Of a stretch of DNA of 64,000 nt, positions 44,787 through 55,700 are shown piece by piece. A program made the translations under genes and the position numbers. Each line of letters starts with the position of its first letter. Position 1 is the stretch's first letter. The notes under the pieces were generated by a model that was not told the DNA's origin, did not search any database, and worked only from the letters and a program-made list of their open reading frames with translations. Origin of the DNA: SAR116 cluster bacterium AG-321-K23 (GTDB lineage Bacteria; Pseudomonadota; Alphaproteobacteria; Puniceispirillales; Marisalimonadaceae); NCBI GenBank assembly GCA_003284565.1, contig QBXO01000004.1, forward strand, positions 18,304-82,303. Reading direction: 5' to 3'.

Positions 44787-46013
44787 ATGCTAAATCAAAA
44801 TTCTAAAATAAAAAAAATAGTTTTAGCTTATTCTGGAGGTCTTGATACATCAGTTATTCTAAAATGGCTACAAGACAATTATCAATGTGAAGTGGTAACT
44901 TTCACAGCCGATATTGGTCAAGGTGAGGAAGTTGAGCCCGCACGAAAAAAAGCTGAGTTATTAGGTGTTAAAGAAATTTTTATTGATGATTTAAAAGAGG
45001 AATTTGTTAAAGATTTTGTTTATCCTATGTTTCGAGCTAATGCTTTATATGAGGGTGTTTATCTACTAGGCACATCTATAGCAAGACCATTGATTGCAAA
45101 AAGACAAATTGAAATTGCTAATTTAACAGGTTCTGATGCTGTGTCGCATGGAGCAACCGGCAAAGGAAATGATCAAGTAAGGTTTGAATTAGGTTATTAT
45201 AGCTTACAACCAAATATTAAAGTAATTTCTCCATGGAGAGAATGGGATCTAACTAGTAGGACAAGCCTGATTAAATATGCAGAAGAAAATCAAATAAAGG
45301 TACCCAAAGATAAAAGAGGTGAAGCACCTTTCAGCGTTGATGCAAACTTATTACACATATCAGCTGAAGGGAAAATTCTAGAAGATCCATGGGTAGAACC
45401 CGAAGAGTTTATATATTCCAGAACCAAGTCACCCTTTGAAGCTCCAAATAAACCAACAGAAATCGAATTAGAGTTTTTGAATGGAGATCCTGTAAGTTTA
45501 AATGGAAAAGATCTATCTCCAGCAAATATGTTACATCAGTTAAACATTTTGGGAGGAGAAAATGGTATTGGAAGAATAGATTTAGTTGAAAATAGATTTG
45601 TAGGGATGAAATCTAGAGGTATTTATGAAACTCCTGGAGGTACAATTCTATTCCAAATGCGAAGAGCAATTGAATCTATAACTCTAGATAGAGGTGCAGC
45701 ACATCTTAAAGATGAATTAATGCCAAAATATGCTTCTTTAATATACAATGGTTTCTGGTTTTCTCCAGAAAGAGAAATGTTACAATCTGCAATTGATAAA
45801 TCTCAGAAGAATGTTTCTGGTACTGTAAGAGCAAAACTTTATAAAGGTAATGTGATAATTACTGGGAGAAAATCACCATTTTCTTTATATAGCGAGAGCC
45901 TAGTAACTTTTGAAGAAAGTATAGCCGATTATAATCATTCAGATGCAGAAGGTTTCATCAAATTAAATGCTCTTAGACTTAGAGTTAAAAAAATGATTGA
46001 GGACCCTAAATAA
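44787..46013 (+). CDS. argG: Argininosuccinate synthase
   Basis: 408 residues, full length. Pyrophosphatase P-loop [16 protein letters not shown], substrate-binding [20 protein letters not shown] and [14 protein letters not shown]. It joins citrulline and aspartate with ATP. The 221-bp gap before it is unusually long for this genome and shows no recognisable riboswitch or ARG box by eye. argF and argD of the same pathway are at 59998-62088; argH is outside the window. Confidence 0.98.
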   Translation: MLNQNSKIKKIVLAYSGGLDTSVILKWLQDNYQCEVVTFTADIGQGEEVEPARKKAELLGVKEIFIDDLKEEFVKDFVYPMFRANALYEGVYLLGTSIARPLIAKRQIEIANLTGSDAVSHGATGKGNDQVRFELGYYSLQPNIKVISPWREWDLTSRTSLIKYAEENQIKVPKDKRGEAPFSVDANLLHISAEGKILEDPWVEPEEFIYSRTKSPFEAPNKPTEIELEFLNGDPVSLNGKDLSPANMLHQLNILGGENGIGRIDLVENRFVGMKSRGIYETPGGTILFQMRRAIESITLDRGAAHLKDELMPKYASLIYNGFWFSPEREMLQSAIDKSQKNVSGTVRAKLYKGNVIITGRKSPFSLYSESLVTFEESIADYNHSDAEGFIKLNALRLRVKKMIEDPK

Positions 46014-46015
46014 AA

Positions 46016-46243
46016 TCATTTAATACAAACTGAACCTATTGAACCATCTTTAGAAACTTGTTTTAACACAACCTTACCATTTTGTGCTAATACATAACTA
46101 TCTTTTAGTTTGCCAGATGAACAGTTTTTTGGTTTTACAAAACTATATTTGACTGGGCCAGATTTCGAAGCCTCTGCTAGGAAGCCCTTAACATGTGGTT
46201 GTTCAAGTGCTAGAACTGAATAAATTGCGATAAAAAATACCAT
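46016..46243 (-). CDS. Small secreted protein, hypothetical (75 aa)
   Basis: 75 residues. Short hydrophobic N-terminus (VFFIAIYSVLALEQPH), probably a signal peptide cleaved near residue 12-15, then a Lys-rich mature part with two cysteines (KPKNCSSG and SVCIK) that could form a disulfide. No family recognised. A strong GAGGAG site precedes the ATG, which supports a real gene. Its stop lies 2 bp from the argG stop. Confidence 0.6.
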   Translation of the reverse strand: MVFFIAIYSVLALEQPHVKGFLAEASKSGPVKYSFVKPKNCSSGKLKDSYVLAQNGKVVLKQVSKDGSIGSVCIK

Positions 46244-46347
46244 TTTGTTTCTCCTCTTATATAATATAGCTTATTTCATTATTAAATGGCTATAGTTTGA
46301 CGAAATAAGACAGAATCTTGGCAATTAGATCGATTTAGGAGATAAAA

Positions 46348-47361
46348 GTGAAAAAAGAATTTTTAGATATACCAAAAAATATGAAAGCTATTGAAATAAA
46401 AGAATTTGGAAAAGCCGAAAATTTAAAACTTTGTGTTAGAGCAACTCCTCAAATTACCAATAATCAAATATTAATTAAAGTATCATTTGCTGGCGTTAAT
46501 AGGCCAGATATTTTACAAAGGCAAGGTAATTACAAAGTTCCTGAAGATGCGTCAGACTTACCTGGTTTAGAAGTTTCTGGCATAGTAGTAGAAAAGAAAG
46601 GTTCAAATTCAAATTTTAATGTAGGTGATAAAGTTTGTGCACTTTGTCATGGTGGTGGATATGCCGAATATGTTGCTGTAGATGAAGGTCATTGTATGCC
46701 GATACCTAATGGTTATTCATTGGAGGAGGCAGCTTGCATACCAGAAACTTTTATAACAGTTTGGAATAATTTATTTATGAGAGGGAAATTACAAAAAAAT
46801 GAAAAAGTTCTAATTCATGGTGGTGCAAGTGGTATTGGGACAACTGCAATTCAATTGGCCAAACACTTTGGCGCAAAAGTTTATGCAACAGCCGGAAGTG
46901 ACAAAAAATGTAAAGCTGCAGAAAAAATTGGGGCTACAAAATGTTTTAATTATAAAACAACAGAATTTGAAAAAGAAATAAATCAGCTGACAAATAAAGA
47001 GGGTGTAGATGTTATTTTGGATATGGTTGCAGGACCATATATTTCCAGAAATTTAAAATGTTTAAGTATTGATGGAAGGTTAGTTATAATTGCCGTACAG
47101 GGAGGCATTAAGGATGAAGTTAATTTTGCAAATATTATGATTAAAAGACAAACAATAACTGGATCTACATTAAGACCTCAACCATCAAGGAAAAAAACTG
47201 AATATGTAAATAGTTTAATTAAAAATGCTTGGGTATTTTTAGACTCAGGTAAAATTAAACCGATAATTCAAAAAAAATTTTTATTGAGTGATGCAAGTAA
47301 AGCGCATAAAGCTCTAGAAAAAGGAGATCATATTGGAAAATTTCTTATGAAAGTTACATAA
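46348..47361 (+). CDS. Zinc-independent MDR quinone oxidoreductase (PIG3-like)
   Basis: 337 residues from a GTG start (46348), chosen because AGGAG lies six bases upstream; the ATG at 46381 would give the commoner short N-terminus (KAIEIKEFG). Medium-chain dehydrogenase fold with NADPH motif LIHGGASGIGTTAIQLAKHF and FAGVNRPDILQRQGNY near the start, as in PIG3/TP53I3-type NADPH:quinone reductases. Zinc ligands of alcohol dehydrogenases are absent. It converges with prpE, 9 bp between stops. Confidence 0.88.
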   Translation: MKKEFLDIPKNMKAIEIKEFGKAENLKLCVRATPQITNNQILIKVSFAGVNRPDILQRQGNYKVPEDASDLPGLEVSGIVVEKKGSNSNFNVGDKVCALCHGGGYAEYVAVDEGHCMPIPNGYSLEEAACIPETFITVWNNLFMRGKLQKNEKVLIHGGASGIGTTAIQLAKHFGAKVYATAGSDKKCKAAEKIGATKCFNYKTTEFEKEINQLTNKEGVDVILDMVAGPYISRNLKCLSIDGRLVIIAVQGGIKDEVNFANIMIKRQTITGSTLRPQPSRKKTEYVNSLIKNAWVFLDSGKIKPIIQKKFLLSDASKAHKALEKGDHIGKFLMKVT

Positions 47362-47369
47362 GATTAAAA

Positions 47370-49256
47370 TTAATATCCTAATGGTTTTAAAGCTTCTTCA
47401 ATTTCTTTAAAAACCATAGGATTATCTACTGTTGCAGGCATTTCCCATTCAACTTTATCAGCTATTTTTCTTATAGTCGCTCTTAAAATTTTTCCTGATC
47501 TAGTTTTTGGAAGAGAAGATACAACAGCCACAGATTTAAATGCTGCAACCGGTCCTATTTCATTTCGAACTAAATCTACAACTTCTTTACAAACATCTTC
47601 ATGTGTTTTATTACATCCTTTATTTAAACATATCAAACCCAAGGGAACTTGGCCTTTTAAATCATCTGAAACACCTACAACTGCACATTCAGCTACATCA
47701 GCATGATTAGACAAGGTTTCTTCCATTGCGCCTGTTGAAAGCCTATGACCTGCAACATTTATTACATCGTCAGTTCTTGACATAATATATAAATAACCAT
47801 CTTCGTCTTGATAACCCGCATCTCCTGTTTCATAAAAACCTTTAAAAGTTGATAAATAAGCTTCTACAAACCTATTATCTGCATTCCATAAACTAGGCAA
47901 AGATCCTGGTGGCAAAGGTAATTTTATTGAGATTGCCCCTAATGTACCCCTTGGAACCTCCTTGCCGTCTTCTGACAAAACCCTTACATCATATCCAGGC
48001 ATAGCTATAGTTGGAGATCCTGTTTTAATTGGAAGTGACTCTATGCCTAAAGGGTTTGATGCCACTGGCCATCCAGTTTCAGTTTGCCACCAGTGGTCAA
48101 TTATAGGAACGTTTAATTTTCTTTCCAACCACAACACCGTGTCAGGATCAGCTCTTTCTCCGGCAAGAAATAAGGACCGCAAGGATGTTAAATCAAATTT
48201 TTTTATAAACTCACCATTTGGATCATCTCTCTTCACAGCTCTTAAAGCTGTTGGAGCTGTAAATAACACCTTGACCTTATACTCAGAAATAATTCTCCAA
48301 AATGTCCCAGCATCTGGAGTCCCAACAGGTTTCCCTTCAAATAAAATTGTCGTGCAACCATGAAGTAGAGGTGCATAAACGATGTAAGAATGACCAACAA
48401 CCCATCCAATATCCGATGCAGCCCAATATACATCCCCAGGTTCAACATCATAAATATTTTTCATTGACCATTTTAGTGATACCGCATGTCCACCATTATC
48501 TCTTACAACTCCTTTAGGTTTTCCAGTTGTTCCCGATGTATATAGAATATACAAAGAGTCGTTTGCTTGAACTTCAACTGGATCAGCCGATGAAACATCT
48601 TTAACAACCTCATTCCAATCTATATCTTGGTCTGGAATAAGCTTAACATTTAGGGCTTCACGCTGATAAATTATACATTTTTCTACTTTGTGACTGGCAA
48701 TTTTAATTGCATTATCAAGCAAAGGTTTATATTCAACAATTCTATTTGGCTCATGCCCACACGATGCAGACACAATTATTTTTGGCTTACAATCATCAAT
48801 TCTTACAGCTAGTTCATTTGAAGCAAAACCCCCAAATACTACAGAGTGAATTGCTCCTAATCTAGAACAAGCTAACATAGCCACCAATGCTTCAGGTATC
48901 ATTGGCATATAAATTATTACACGATCTCCCTTTATAACACCTAATTTTTTAAGTGCCCCAGCAAAAATGGAAACTTGGTATTTAAGTTCTGAATAGGTAA
49001 TTTTCTTTTTTGTGTTTGTGACGGGACTATCATAAAGGATTGCATCTTGTTCTCCTCTGCCGTTTAAAACGTGTCTATCGATAGCATTAAAACATGTATT
49101 TAAACTTCCGTCCGGATACCATTTATAGAATGGTTTGTTATCATCATCTAATATTTTTTCTGGATTTTTTTCCCAATGAATATTTTCAGATTGTTCCTTC
49201 CAAAATGTTTTTGGGTCTTTTTGCCAATTATCATAGATTTTTTTATAATTTCCCAA
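47370..49256 (-). CDS. prpE: Propionate-CoA ligase (acetyl-CoA synthetase family)
   Basis: About 628 residues. I place the start at the TTG at 49256 (then GNYKKIYDNWQKDPKTFWKE) because GGGGGAGG sits five bases before it; a GTG at 49277 is also in frame but has that site behind it. AMP-forming motifs: LYILYTSGTTGKPKGVVRD (P-loop), WWQTETGWP and the catalytic Lys in TRSGKILRATIRK. Acs-like enzymes accept acetate or propionate; being last in the pccB-pccA-mutase operon argues for propionate. Confidence 0.9.
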   Translation of the reverse strand: MGNYKKIYDNWQKDPKTFWKEQSENIHWEKNPEKILDDDNKPFYKWYPDGSLNTCFNAIDRHVLNGRGEQDAILYDSPVTNTKKKITYSELKYQVSIFAGALKKLGVIKGDRVIIYMPMIPEALVAMLACSRLGAIHSVVFGGFASNELAVRIDDCKPKIIVSASCGHEPNRIVEYKPLLDNAIKIASHKVEKCIIYQREALNVKLIPDQDIDWNEVVKDVSSADPVEVQANDSLYILYTSGTTGKPKGVVRDNGGHAVSLKWSMKNIYDVEPGDVYWAASDIGWVVGHSYIVYAPLLHGCTTILFEGKPVGTPDAGTFWRIISEYKVKVLFTAPTALRAVKRDDPNGEFIKKFDLTSLRSLFLAGERADPDTVLWLERKLNVPIIDHWWQTETGWPVASNPLGIESLPIKTGSPTIAMPGYDVRVLSEDGKEVPRGTLGAISIKLPLPPGSLPSLWNADNRFVEAYLSTFKGFYETGDAGYQDEDGYLYIMSRTDDVINVAGHRLSTGAMEETLSNHADVAECAVVGVSDDLKGQVPLGLICLNKGCNKTHEDVCKEVVDLVRNEIGPVAAFKSVAVVSSLPKTRSGKILRATIRKIADKVEWEMPATVDNPMVFKEIEEALKPLGY

Positions 49257-49292
49257 ATTTACCTCCCCCAAAAACACTAAACTAAATAATAA

Positions 49293-51467
49293 TTATTTCG
49301 TCCTAGCTTTTCTAAAATTATGCATTCTCATTAATTGTTCTGCAGCTTTATTTATAGTTATTGATGCAGCATCAGGAATTGGTGTGCCAGGTCCAAAGAT
49401 AGCAGCAACACCAGCGTCATATAAAATTTGATAATCTTGAGCGGGGATTACACCACCACAAACTACAAGAATATCATCAGCTTGTCTTTTTCTAAGCTCG
49501 TCTATTAATTCAGGAATCAATGTTTTATGGCCAGCTGCTAGAGAGGATACACCAATTACGTGCACCCCTAAATCTATAGCAAGATCAACCGCCTCTTTAG
49601 GAGTTTGAAACAAAGTGCCAATTTCGACTGAGAAACCAATATCCGTAAAAGCAGACGCAATTACCTTTGCTCCTCTATCATGACCATCTTGTCCAAGTTT
49701 AGCCATAAAGATTTTCGGGTTTTCACCTGCTATATTTTTGAAATTAGATAAAGCGATATCTACCTTTTTGAAATCTTCTTTATCTTGATAAGCACTCTTG
49801 TATACATCCTTAATTATATCTTGCTTTACTCCATAACGACCATATATTTCTTCTAGAGCATGCGACACCTCACCAACCGTTGCCCTTGCTTTAATAGCAG
49901 AAATTGTCAGCTCTAATAAGTTACCCTTATTTTCTCTTGCAGCTTCTTTTAAATTTTGCAATGCATTGTTGACATCTTTTGAATTTCTAGCTTTTTTTAT
50001 TTCATTTAACTTTTTAATTTGTTCTTCACGAACCGCTTTATTATCAATATCTAGAACATCAACCTTTTCTCTTTCCTCTGACTTATATTTATTTACCCCA
50101 ACAATTACTTGTTCTCCGGAGTCAATTTTTGCTTGACGTTTTGTAGCAGAAATTTCTATTTCTGATTTTGGAAAACCACTAATTACAGCTTCAGTCATAC
50201 CTCCCATTTCTTCAATTTTTTCAATAAGTTCGTTAGATTTATTTATTAACTCTTTTGTCATATTTTCAACAAAATAACTGCCAGCAAGTGGATCCACAGT
50301 ATCTGTAATACCTGTTTCATGCTGTAAAATTAATTGGGTATTTCTAGCTATTTTAGCTGAAAATTCAGTGGGCAAACCTATTGCTTCATCAAATGAATTA
50401 GTGTGTAAAGATTGTGTTCCACCTAAAGTAGCAGCTAATGCCTCAATAGTAGTTCTAATAATATTATTATAAGGATCTTGCTCCTGTAAACTTGCACCAG
50501 AAGTTTGGCAATGAGTTCTAAGCATTTGTGATTTAGGATTTTGGCAATTAAATAATTTTTTTGTCCATTGTGACCATAAATACCTCGCCGCTCTCAATTT
50601 AGCAGCCTCCATAAAGAAATTCATCCCGATAGCAAAGAAAAAGGATAATCTAGGTGCAAAATCGTCAACTAATAATCCACTTTTTGTTGCTGCTCTTATA
50701 TATTCTAATCCATCTGCAATGGTAAATGCTAATTCTTGAACGAGAGTAGCTCCAGCCTCCTGCATATGATACCCTGAAATAGATATCGAATTAAACTTTG
50801 GCATTTCTTTTGATGTGAAATTAATAATATCAGACACAATTCTCATAGACGGTTCGGGGGGGTATATATAAGTGTTCCTAACCATAAATTCTTTGAGTAT
50901 GTCGTTTTGTATAGTTCCACTCAGTTCTCTTGGACTTACACCTTGTTCTTGAGCCGCAACTATATAACCTGCTAACACAGGAAGAACTGCTCCATTCATT
51001 GTCATCGATACAGACATTTTATCAAGAGGTATACCATCAAAAAGAATTTTCATATCCTCTACACTATCTATAGCTACACCAGCTTTGCCTACGTCTCCAT
51101 ATACCCTTTCATGATCTGAATCATAACCCCTGTGTGTCGCCAGATCAAAAGCAACTGATAAACCTTTTTGTCCGGAGGCAAGATTTTTTTTATAAAATTT
51201 ATTTGACTCTGAAGCTGTTGAAAAACCTGCATATTGCCTAATCGTCCAAGGCCTGCCTGTATACATAGTAGCCTTAGGACCTCTTAAGAATGGAGGTTCA
51301 CCAGGGAAAGTGTTAAGATGATTGATATATTCATTATCTTCATAAGTGTATAATGGCTTTATATTAATACCTTCTGGTGTATTTTTATAAATGTCGTCTA
51401 CATTTGGATTTTTAAGCTCATTAATAGCGTTTTTCTTCCAATTTTCTAAATTATTTTTTTTCCCCAT
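49293..51467 (-). CDS. Methylmalonyl-CoA mutase, single-chain
   Basis: 724 residues: an N-terminal TIM barrel ([40 protein letters not shown]) and a C-terminal B12 domain from about 580 with the D-x-H-x2-G-type ligand motif ([15 protein letters not shown]) and the SLAAGH motif. It isomerises methylmalonyl-CoA to succinyl-CoA with adenosylcobalamin. The alpha chain alone is present, as in ScpA or large MutB; no small beta chain or MeaB chaperone is adjacent. It lies 24 bp downstream of pccA. Confidence 0.96.
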   Translation of the reverse strand: MGKKNNLENWKKNAINELKNPNVDDIYKNTPEGINIKPLYTYEDNEYINHLNTFPGEPPFLRGPKATMYTGRPWTIRQYAGFSTASESNKFYKKNLASGQKGLSVAFDLATHRGYDSDHERVYGDVGKAGVAIDSVEDMKILFDGIPLDKMSVSMTMNGAVLPVLAGYIVAAQEQGVSPRELSGTIQNDILKEFMVRNTYIYPPEPSMRIVSDIINFTSKEMPKFNSISISGYHMQEAGATLVQELAFTIADGLEYIRAATKSGLLVDDFAPRLSFFFAIGMNFFMEAAKLRAARYLWSQWTKKLFNCQNPKSQMLRTHCQTSGASLQEQDPYNNIIRTTIEALAATLGGTQSLHTNSFDEAIGLPTEFSAKIARNTQLILQHETGITDTVDPLAGSYFVENMTKELINKSNELIEKIEEMGGMTEAVISGFPKSEIEISATKRQAKIDSGEQVIVGVNKYKSEEREKVDVLDIDNKAVREEQIKKLNEIKKARNSKDVNNALQNLKEAARENKGNLLELTISAIKARATVGEVSHALEEIYGRYGVKQDIIKDVYKSAYQDKEDFKKVDIALSNFKNIAGENPKIFMAKLGQDGHDRGAKVIASAFTDIGFSVEIGTLFQTPKEAVDLAIDLGVHVIGVSSLAAGHKTLIPELIDELRKRQADDILVVCGGVIPAQDYQILYDAGVAAIFGPGTPIPDAASITINKAAEQLMRMHNFRKARTK

Positions 51468-51491
51468 ACAATACTCTTATTTTTAAAATTT

Positions 51492-53561
51492 TTATTTAAA
51501 TGAAAATTCCATAATGATTTGATCAACAGATAGAGTGTCCCCTTCCTTAAAATTGATCTTATTTATTATACATTGTTTTGGAGCAACCAATGTATTCTCC
51601 ATTTTCATTGCCTCAACAACGCATAAAGACTGACCTTCTTCAATAATTTGATTTTGTTTTACTAATATTTTAATTAATTTTCCTGGCATTGGGCAGACTA
51701 ATAAATTTGATTTATCTATAACTTTTATTGGTTTCATGTACTTAAGATAATCTGCTATATGCTTTGGAAACAGACTTGCTGAAATAGTAATTCCTCTATA
51801 TTCAAATTCAATATTAGTATTTTTGTTCTTTACTCTACATTGAATTTTTTGAGGCTCAGTTAATCGGTCTTGCGAGTTTATTTTGAAAGTAACTAATTTT
51901 TTAATAAAATCTTGATCAACTTCAATTTTTGAAAATTTATCATTTAAACCATTTAATTTTTGATCGGGCAAAGGTTTAATATTAACAAAAGGCAAATTCA
52001 AATTGTCTTTATTGATCCTAAATTTAAATTTTGAAGGGTATTTTGAAGGTTGCGGATAATGAAGATGAACTTCCCATTCATCAGAAATCTTATCTTTTTC
52101 AAAAATTTCAAAATTTTTTGAAATTTCACAAATATGATATGCTAAAATCAGAGATCCTAGAGTCCATTCAAATTTATTGTTTGGAATTAAACCTTGAAAT
52201 CCTTCTTTAAATTCTTCGTCTACAAATGCAGTGCTTATATCACCAGATTTAAATCTTTTATTTGCTAAGATAGCTGAAAGAAAGGATATATTATGATCTA
52301 TACCTTCAAGAGAGAAGTTATCTAAGGCAGATTCCATTCTATTAATAGATAAAGCACGTGTTTTGCCCCAAGAACATAATTTTGCAATCATAGGATCATA
52401 GAATATTGATACCTCATCACCTTCTCTAACTCCAGTGTCATTTCTAGTAATTGTACCATCCGAATGTTTAGTTTCTTTAGGTGGATGATATTTAGTCAAT
52501 CTTCCAATTGAGGGTAGAAAGTTTTTATAAGGATTTTCTGCATATATTCTGGTCTCAATTGCTGAACCATTTAAAAGCACATCTTTTTGGGATATTTCTA
52601 GCTTTTTTCCATATGCTATTTTAATCATCTGCTCAACTAAATCAATTCCTGTAATTAATTCAGTAACAGGGTGCTCAACTTGAAGACGTGTGTTCATTTC
52701 TAAAAAATAAAAATTTTTGTCTTTATCAACTATAAATTCAACTGTACCAGCGCTAGTGTAACCAACTTTTTTTGACAATTGAATGGCTTGTTCACCCATC
52801 TTTTTTCTTGTTTGTTCATCTAAAAAAGGTGAAGGAGCCTCTTCAATGACCTTTTGGTTTCTTCTTTGAATAGAACATTCTCTTTCACCTAGATAAATTA
52901 CATTACCAAAATTATCAGCTAATACTTGTATCTCTATATGTCTTGGTTCAGTAATAAATTTTTCTATAAAAATACGTTTGTCGCCAAAACTCTTGAGAGC
53001 CTCACTTGAAGCTCTTTCAAAATTATCTTCCACCTGATCACTTGAAAAAGCAATACGCATACCTTTGCCACCACCGCCAGCACTAGCCTTTATCATAACG
53101 GGGTAACCTATTTCATCTGCAATCTTTATTGCATCATTTTTGTTTTTTATTATTCCTATATGACCAGGAACGGTATTAACATTTGCTGATTTAGCAATTT
53201 TTTTAGACTCAATCTTGTCACCCATTGATGCTATTGCCGATTTTGAAGGGCCAATAAATGTAATTCCAGCTTTACTTAAAGATTCGGCAAAACTAGAATT
53301 TTCTGACAAAAATCCATATCCTGGATGTAAAGCATCACATTTTTTTTCTTTACATGCTTTTATTATCAAATCAGCTCTAAGATAACTGTCTGAAGCTGGA
53401 GACAGTCCTATGTAAGCTGCTTCGTCTGCTAAACGAACATGTTCTGCATACCTGTCTGCATCTGAAAAAACTGCAACAGTTTTAATTTTCATTTTTTTCG
53501 CAGTCTTGATTATTCTACAAGCTATTTCTCCACGATTTGCAATTAAGATTTTTTTAAACAT
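51492..53561 (-). CDS. pccA: Propionyl-CoA carboxylase alpha chain (biotin carboxylase + BCCP)
   Basis: 689 residues. Biotin carboxylase domain to about 450 (FKKILIANRGEIACRIIKTA, ASAGGGGKGMRIAF, EMNTRLQVEHPVTELITGID), a middle BT domain, and a C-terminal biotinyl domain with VVEAMKMENTL where Lys carries biotin. It carboxylates propionyl-CoA together with the beta chain. 18 bp separate it from pccB and 24 bp from the mutase. Biotin import could be by the BioY at 30002. Confidence 0.96.
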   Translation of the reverse strand: MFKKILIANRGEIACRIIKTAKKMKIKTVAVFSDADRYAEHVRLADEAAYIGLSPASDSYLRADLIIKACKEKKCDALHPGYGFLSENSSFAESLSKAGITFIGPSKSAIASMGDKIESKKIAKSANVNTVPGHIGIIKNKNDAIKIADEIGYPVMIKASAGGGGKGMRIAFSSDQVEDNFERASSEALKSFGDKRIFIEKFITEPRHIEIQVLADNFGNVIYLGERECSIQRRNQKVIEEAPSPFLDEQTRKKMGEQAIQLSKKVGYTSAGTVEFIVDKDKNFYFLEMNTRLQVEHPVTELITGIDLVEQMIKIAYGKKLEISQKDVLLNGSAIETRIYAENPYKNFLPSIGRLTKYHPPKETKHSDGTITRNDTGVREGDEVSIFYDPMIAKLCSWGKTRALSINRMESALDNFSLEGIDHNISFLSAILANKRFKSGDISTAFVDEEFKEGFQGLIPNNKFEWTLGSLILAYHICEISKNFEIFEKDKISDEWEVHLHYPQPSKYPSKFKFRINKDNLNLPFVNIKPLPDQKLNGLNDKFSKIEVDQDFIKKLVTFKINSQDRLTEPQKIQCRVKNKNTNIEFEYRGITISASLFPKHIADYLKYMKPIKVIDKSNLLVCPMPGKLIKILVKQNQIIEEGQSLCVVEAMKMENTLVAPKQCIINKINFKEGDTLSVDQIIMEFSFK

Positions 53562-53579
53562 ATTATACTTCTGTTATTA

Positions 53580-55124
53580 TTAAAGTGGAATATTTCCAAA
53601 TTTTTTGTCTGGGTTCTTTTGTGTCTTATTTTTTAATTTTGAGAATGCTTGTATCAACCTAAATCTGGAATTACTAGGAATAATAACGTCATCAAGAAAA
53701 CCTCTTTCTGCAGCTATGAATGGATTTGCAAATCTATCTTCATAATCTAGTGTTCTTGTTTCTATTTTTTTTGGATCATTTAATTCATTTCGGAAAAGAA
53801 TTTCTACTGCTCCTTTTGCTCCCATTACTGCAATTTCAGCGGTAGGCCATGCATAATTAGCATCTCCTCTCAAATGTTTTGAGCTCATAACATCATATGC
53901 TCCACCATATGCTTTTCTAGTAATTAAAGTAACCTTAGGTGTTGTAGCTTCTGCGTATGCAAATAAAAGTTTTGCTCCGTGCTTAATTATACCACCATAC
54001 TCTTGAGCAGTTCCTGGCATAAAACCTGGTACATCTACTAATGTCAGTATGGGGATATTAAAAGCGTCACAAAATCTTACAAACCTTGCTGCTTTTCTAC
54101 TAGAATCATTATCCAAACAACCTGCTAAAACCATTGGTTGATTTGCAACAACCCCAATAGTTTGCCCATCCAATCTCATAAAACCAATCAGTATGTTTTT
54201 TGCAAAATTTTCTTGCAATTCAAAAAAATCATATTCGTCAGCTATTGATACAATGAGTTCTTTCATATCATATGGCAAATTAGGATTCTCTGGTATCAAT
54301 GTATCTAATGCTAAAGAAATTCTTTTTTTGGGGTCATCAGTTTTTCTTTTTATATATTTGTATTCATTACTTGATGGCAAAAAACTGAGAAATTTTCTTA
54401 ATACATTTAGAGCTTCAATATCATTTTTAAATGATCCGTCTGCTACTGAAGAAATCGTTGTATGAGTATCAGCCCCTCCTAGTTCCTCCGCAGTAACTTC
54501 TTCAGAAGTAACTGTTTTAACTACGTCAGGACCTGTAACAAACATATAACTTGTTCCTTTAACCATAAATGTAAAATCTGTCATAGCTGGAGAATAAACA
54601 GCTCCTCCAGCACAAGGTCCCATGATCATAGATATTTGAGGGACCACACCAGAAGCTAATGCATTCTGCAAAAAAACATCTGCGTAACCACCTAAAGATT
54701 CAACACCTTCTTGAATTCTTGCACCTCCACTATCATTCAAACCAATGATAGGCGCTTTGTTTTGTATCGCTAGTTTCATTATCTTAACAATTTTTTTGGC
54801 ATGATCTGAGGATAAAGAGCCTCCAAAAACAGTAAAATCTTGAGCATAAATATAGACTAATTTACCATTAACTTTTCCAGATCCTGTTATGACACCATCC
54901 CCTGGAATAGTTTTCCCATCCATTCCAAAATCTCTTATGCGATGAACAACAAACATATCAGTTTCTTCAAATGAACCCTCATCCAAAAGAGTGTTGATTC
55001 TTTCTCTTGCTGTAAGTTTTCCAACTGAATGTTGTTTGTCTATTCTTTTTATTCCCCCACCAAGACGCGCTTGTTCTCTTCTTGATTGTAACTCAGAAAT
55101 TATTTCTCTACTTGATTTCTTGAT
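53580..55124 (-). CDS. pccB: Propionyl-CoA carboxylase beta chain (apparent ATC start)
   Basis: Carboxyltransferase with [36 protein letters not shown] and [14 protein letters not shown]. The first standard start is a TTG at 54986 giving 468 residues, about 45 short. Upstream in the same frame the sequence still encodes the conserved N-terminus ([33 protein letters not shown]) back to an ATC at 55122-55124, seven bases after AAGGAG (55132-55137). An ATG at 55127-55129 is out of frame and only two bases from AAGGAG. Full length from ATC would be 514, normal for PccB. Either ATC is used, it mutated from ATG, or one base was lost. Confidence 0.93.
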   Translation of the reverse strand: MKKSSREIISELQSRREQARLGGGIKRIDKQHSVGKLTARERINTLLDEGSFEETDMFVVHRIRDFGMDGKTIPGDGVITGSGKVNGKLVYIYAQDFTVFGGSLSSDHAKKIVKIMKLAIQNKAPIIGLNDSGGARIQEGVESLGGYADVFLQNALASGVVPQISMIMGPCAGGAVYSPAMTDFTFMVKGTSYMFVTGPDVVKTVTSEEVTAEELGGADTHTTISSVADGSFKNDIEALNVLRKFLSFLPSSNEYKYIKRKTDDPKKRISLALDTLIPENPNLPYDMKELIVSIADEYDFFELQENFAKNILIGFMRLDGQTIGVVANQPMVLAGCLDNDSSRKAARFVRFCDAFNIPILTLVDVPGFMPGTAQEYGGIIKHGAKLLFAYAEATTPKVTLITRKAYGGAYDVMSSKHLRGDANYAWPTAEIAVMGAKGAVEILFRNELNDPKKIETRTLDYEDRFANPFIAAERGFLDDVIIPSNSRFRLIQAFSKLKNKTQKNPDKKFGNIPL

Positions 55125-55131
55125 AACATTT

Positions 55132-55137
55132 CTCCTT
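55132..55137 (-). promoter_or_regulatory. Ribosome-binding site that decides the pccB start
   Basis: AAGGAG (reverse strand), seven bases before the in-frame ATC at 55124 and only two before an out-of-frame ATG at 55129. Its spacing is the reason for placing the pccB start at ATC. Confidence 0.6.
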
Positions 55138-55271
55138 CACAGGATGCATAGAATATAATATTTAACAAAATTTGACACAATTAACTAGCAATAATCAATT
55201 TATGATAATTGAAAACTAGTAAAATTAAATATAACTTATATAAAAAAATAAAGATTATTTTGGAGTATTCT

Positions 55272-55697
55272 ATGACAAAGGTTTATTCAAACATCGGGAG
55301 ACTTAATCATGTTGCTATTGCTGTTCCTGATATAATGTTAGCATCTGATATGTGGCATAAGGCTCTTGGCGCTAATGTAAGCGAACCTCAAACTTTGCCT
55401 GAACATGGAGTAAAAGTAGTTTTTATTGACTCACCAAACACAAAAGTTGAACTTCTTGAACCATTAAATGAGAATAGCCCGATTAGCAACTTTCTTAAAA
55501 AAAATCCAAATGGAGGCATGCATCATATTTGCTATGAGGTCAGTGATCTGAAATCTGCCTCATTAAAACTTAAAGCAGTAGGAGCGACAATTTTAGGTAA
55601 TGGCAATCCAAAGATTGGTGCCCATGGAAACCCTGTAATATTTTTAAAACCATCTGATTTTTCGGGAACTCTAATTGAACTAGAAGAAATTAAGTAA
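55272..55697 (+). CDS. mce: Methylmalonyl-CoA epimerase
   Basis: 141 residues from the ATG at 55272, preceded by TGGAG. VOC-fold enzyme: RLNHVAIAVPDIMLASDMWH near the start, GGMHHICYEVSDLKSA mid-way and a closing GTLIELEE. It interconverts the (S)- and (R)-methylmalonyl-CoA forms between propionyl-CoA carboxylase and the mutase. It is divergent from pccB across a 147-bp gap that should hold promoters for both transcripts. Confidence 0.95.
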   Translation: MTKVYSNIGRLNHVAIAVPDIMLASDMWHKALGANVSEPQTLPEHGVKVVFIDSPNTKVELLEPLNENSPISNFLKKNPNGGMHHICYEVSDLKSASLKLKAVGATILGNGNPKIGAHGNPVIFLKPSDFSGTLIELEEIK

Positions 55698-55700
55698 TTG

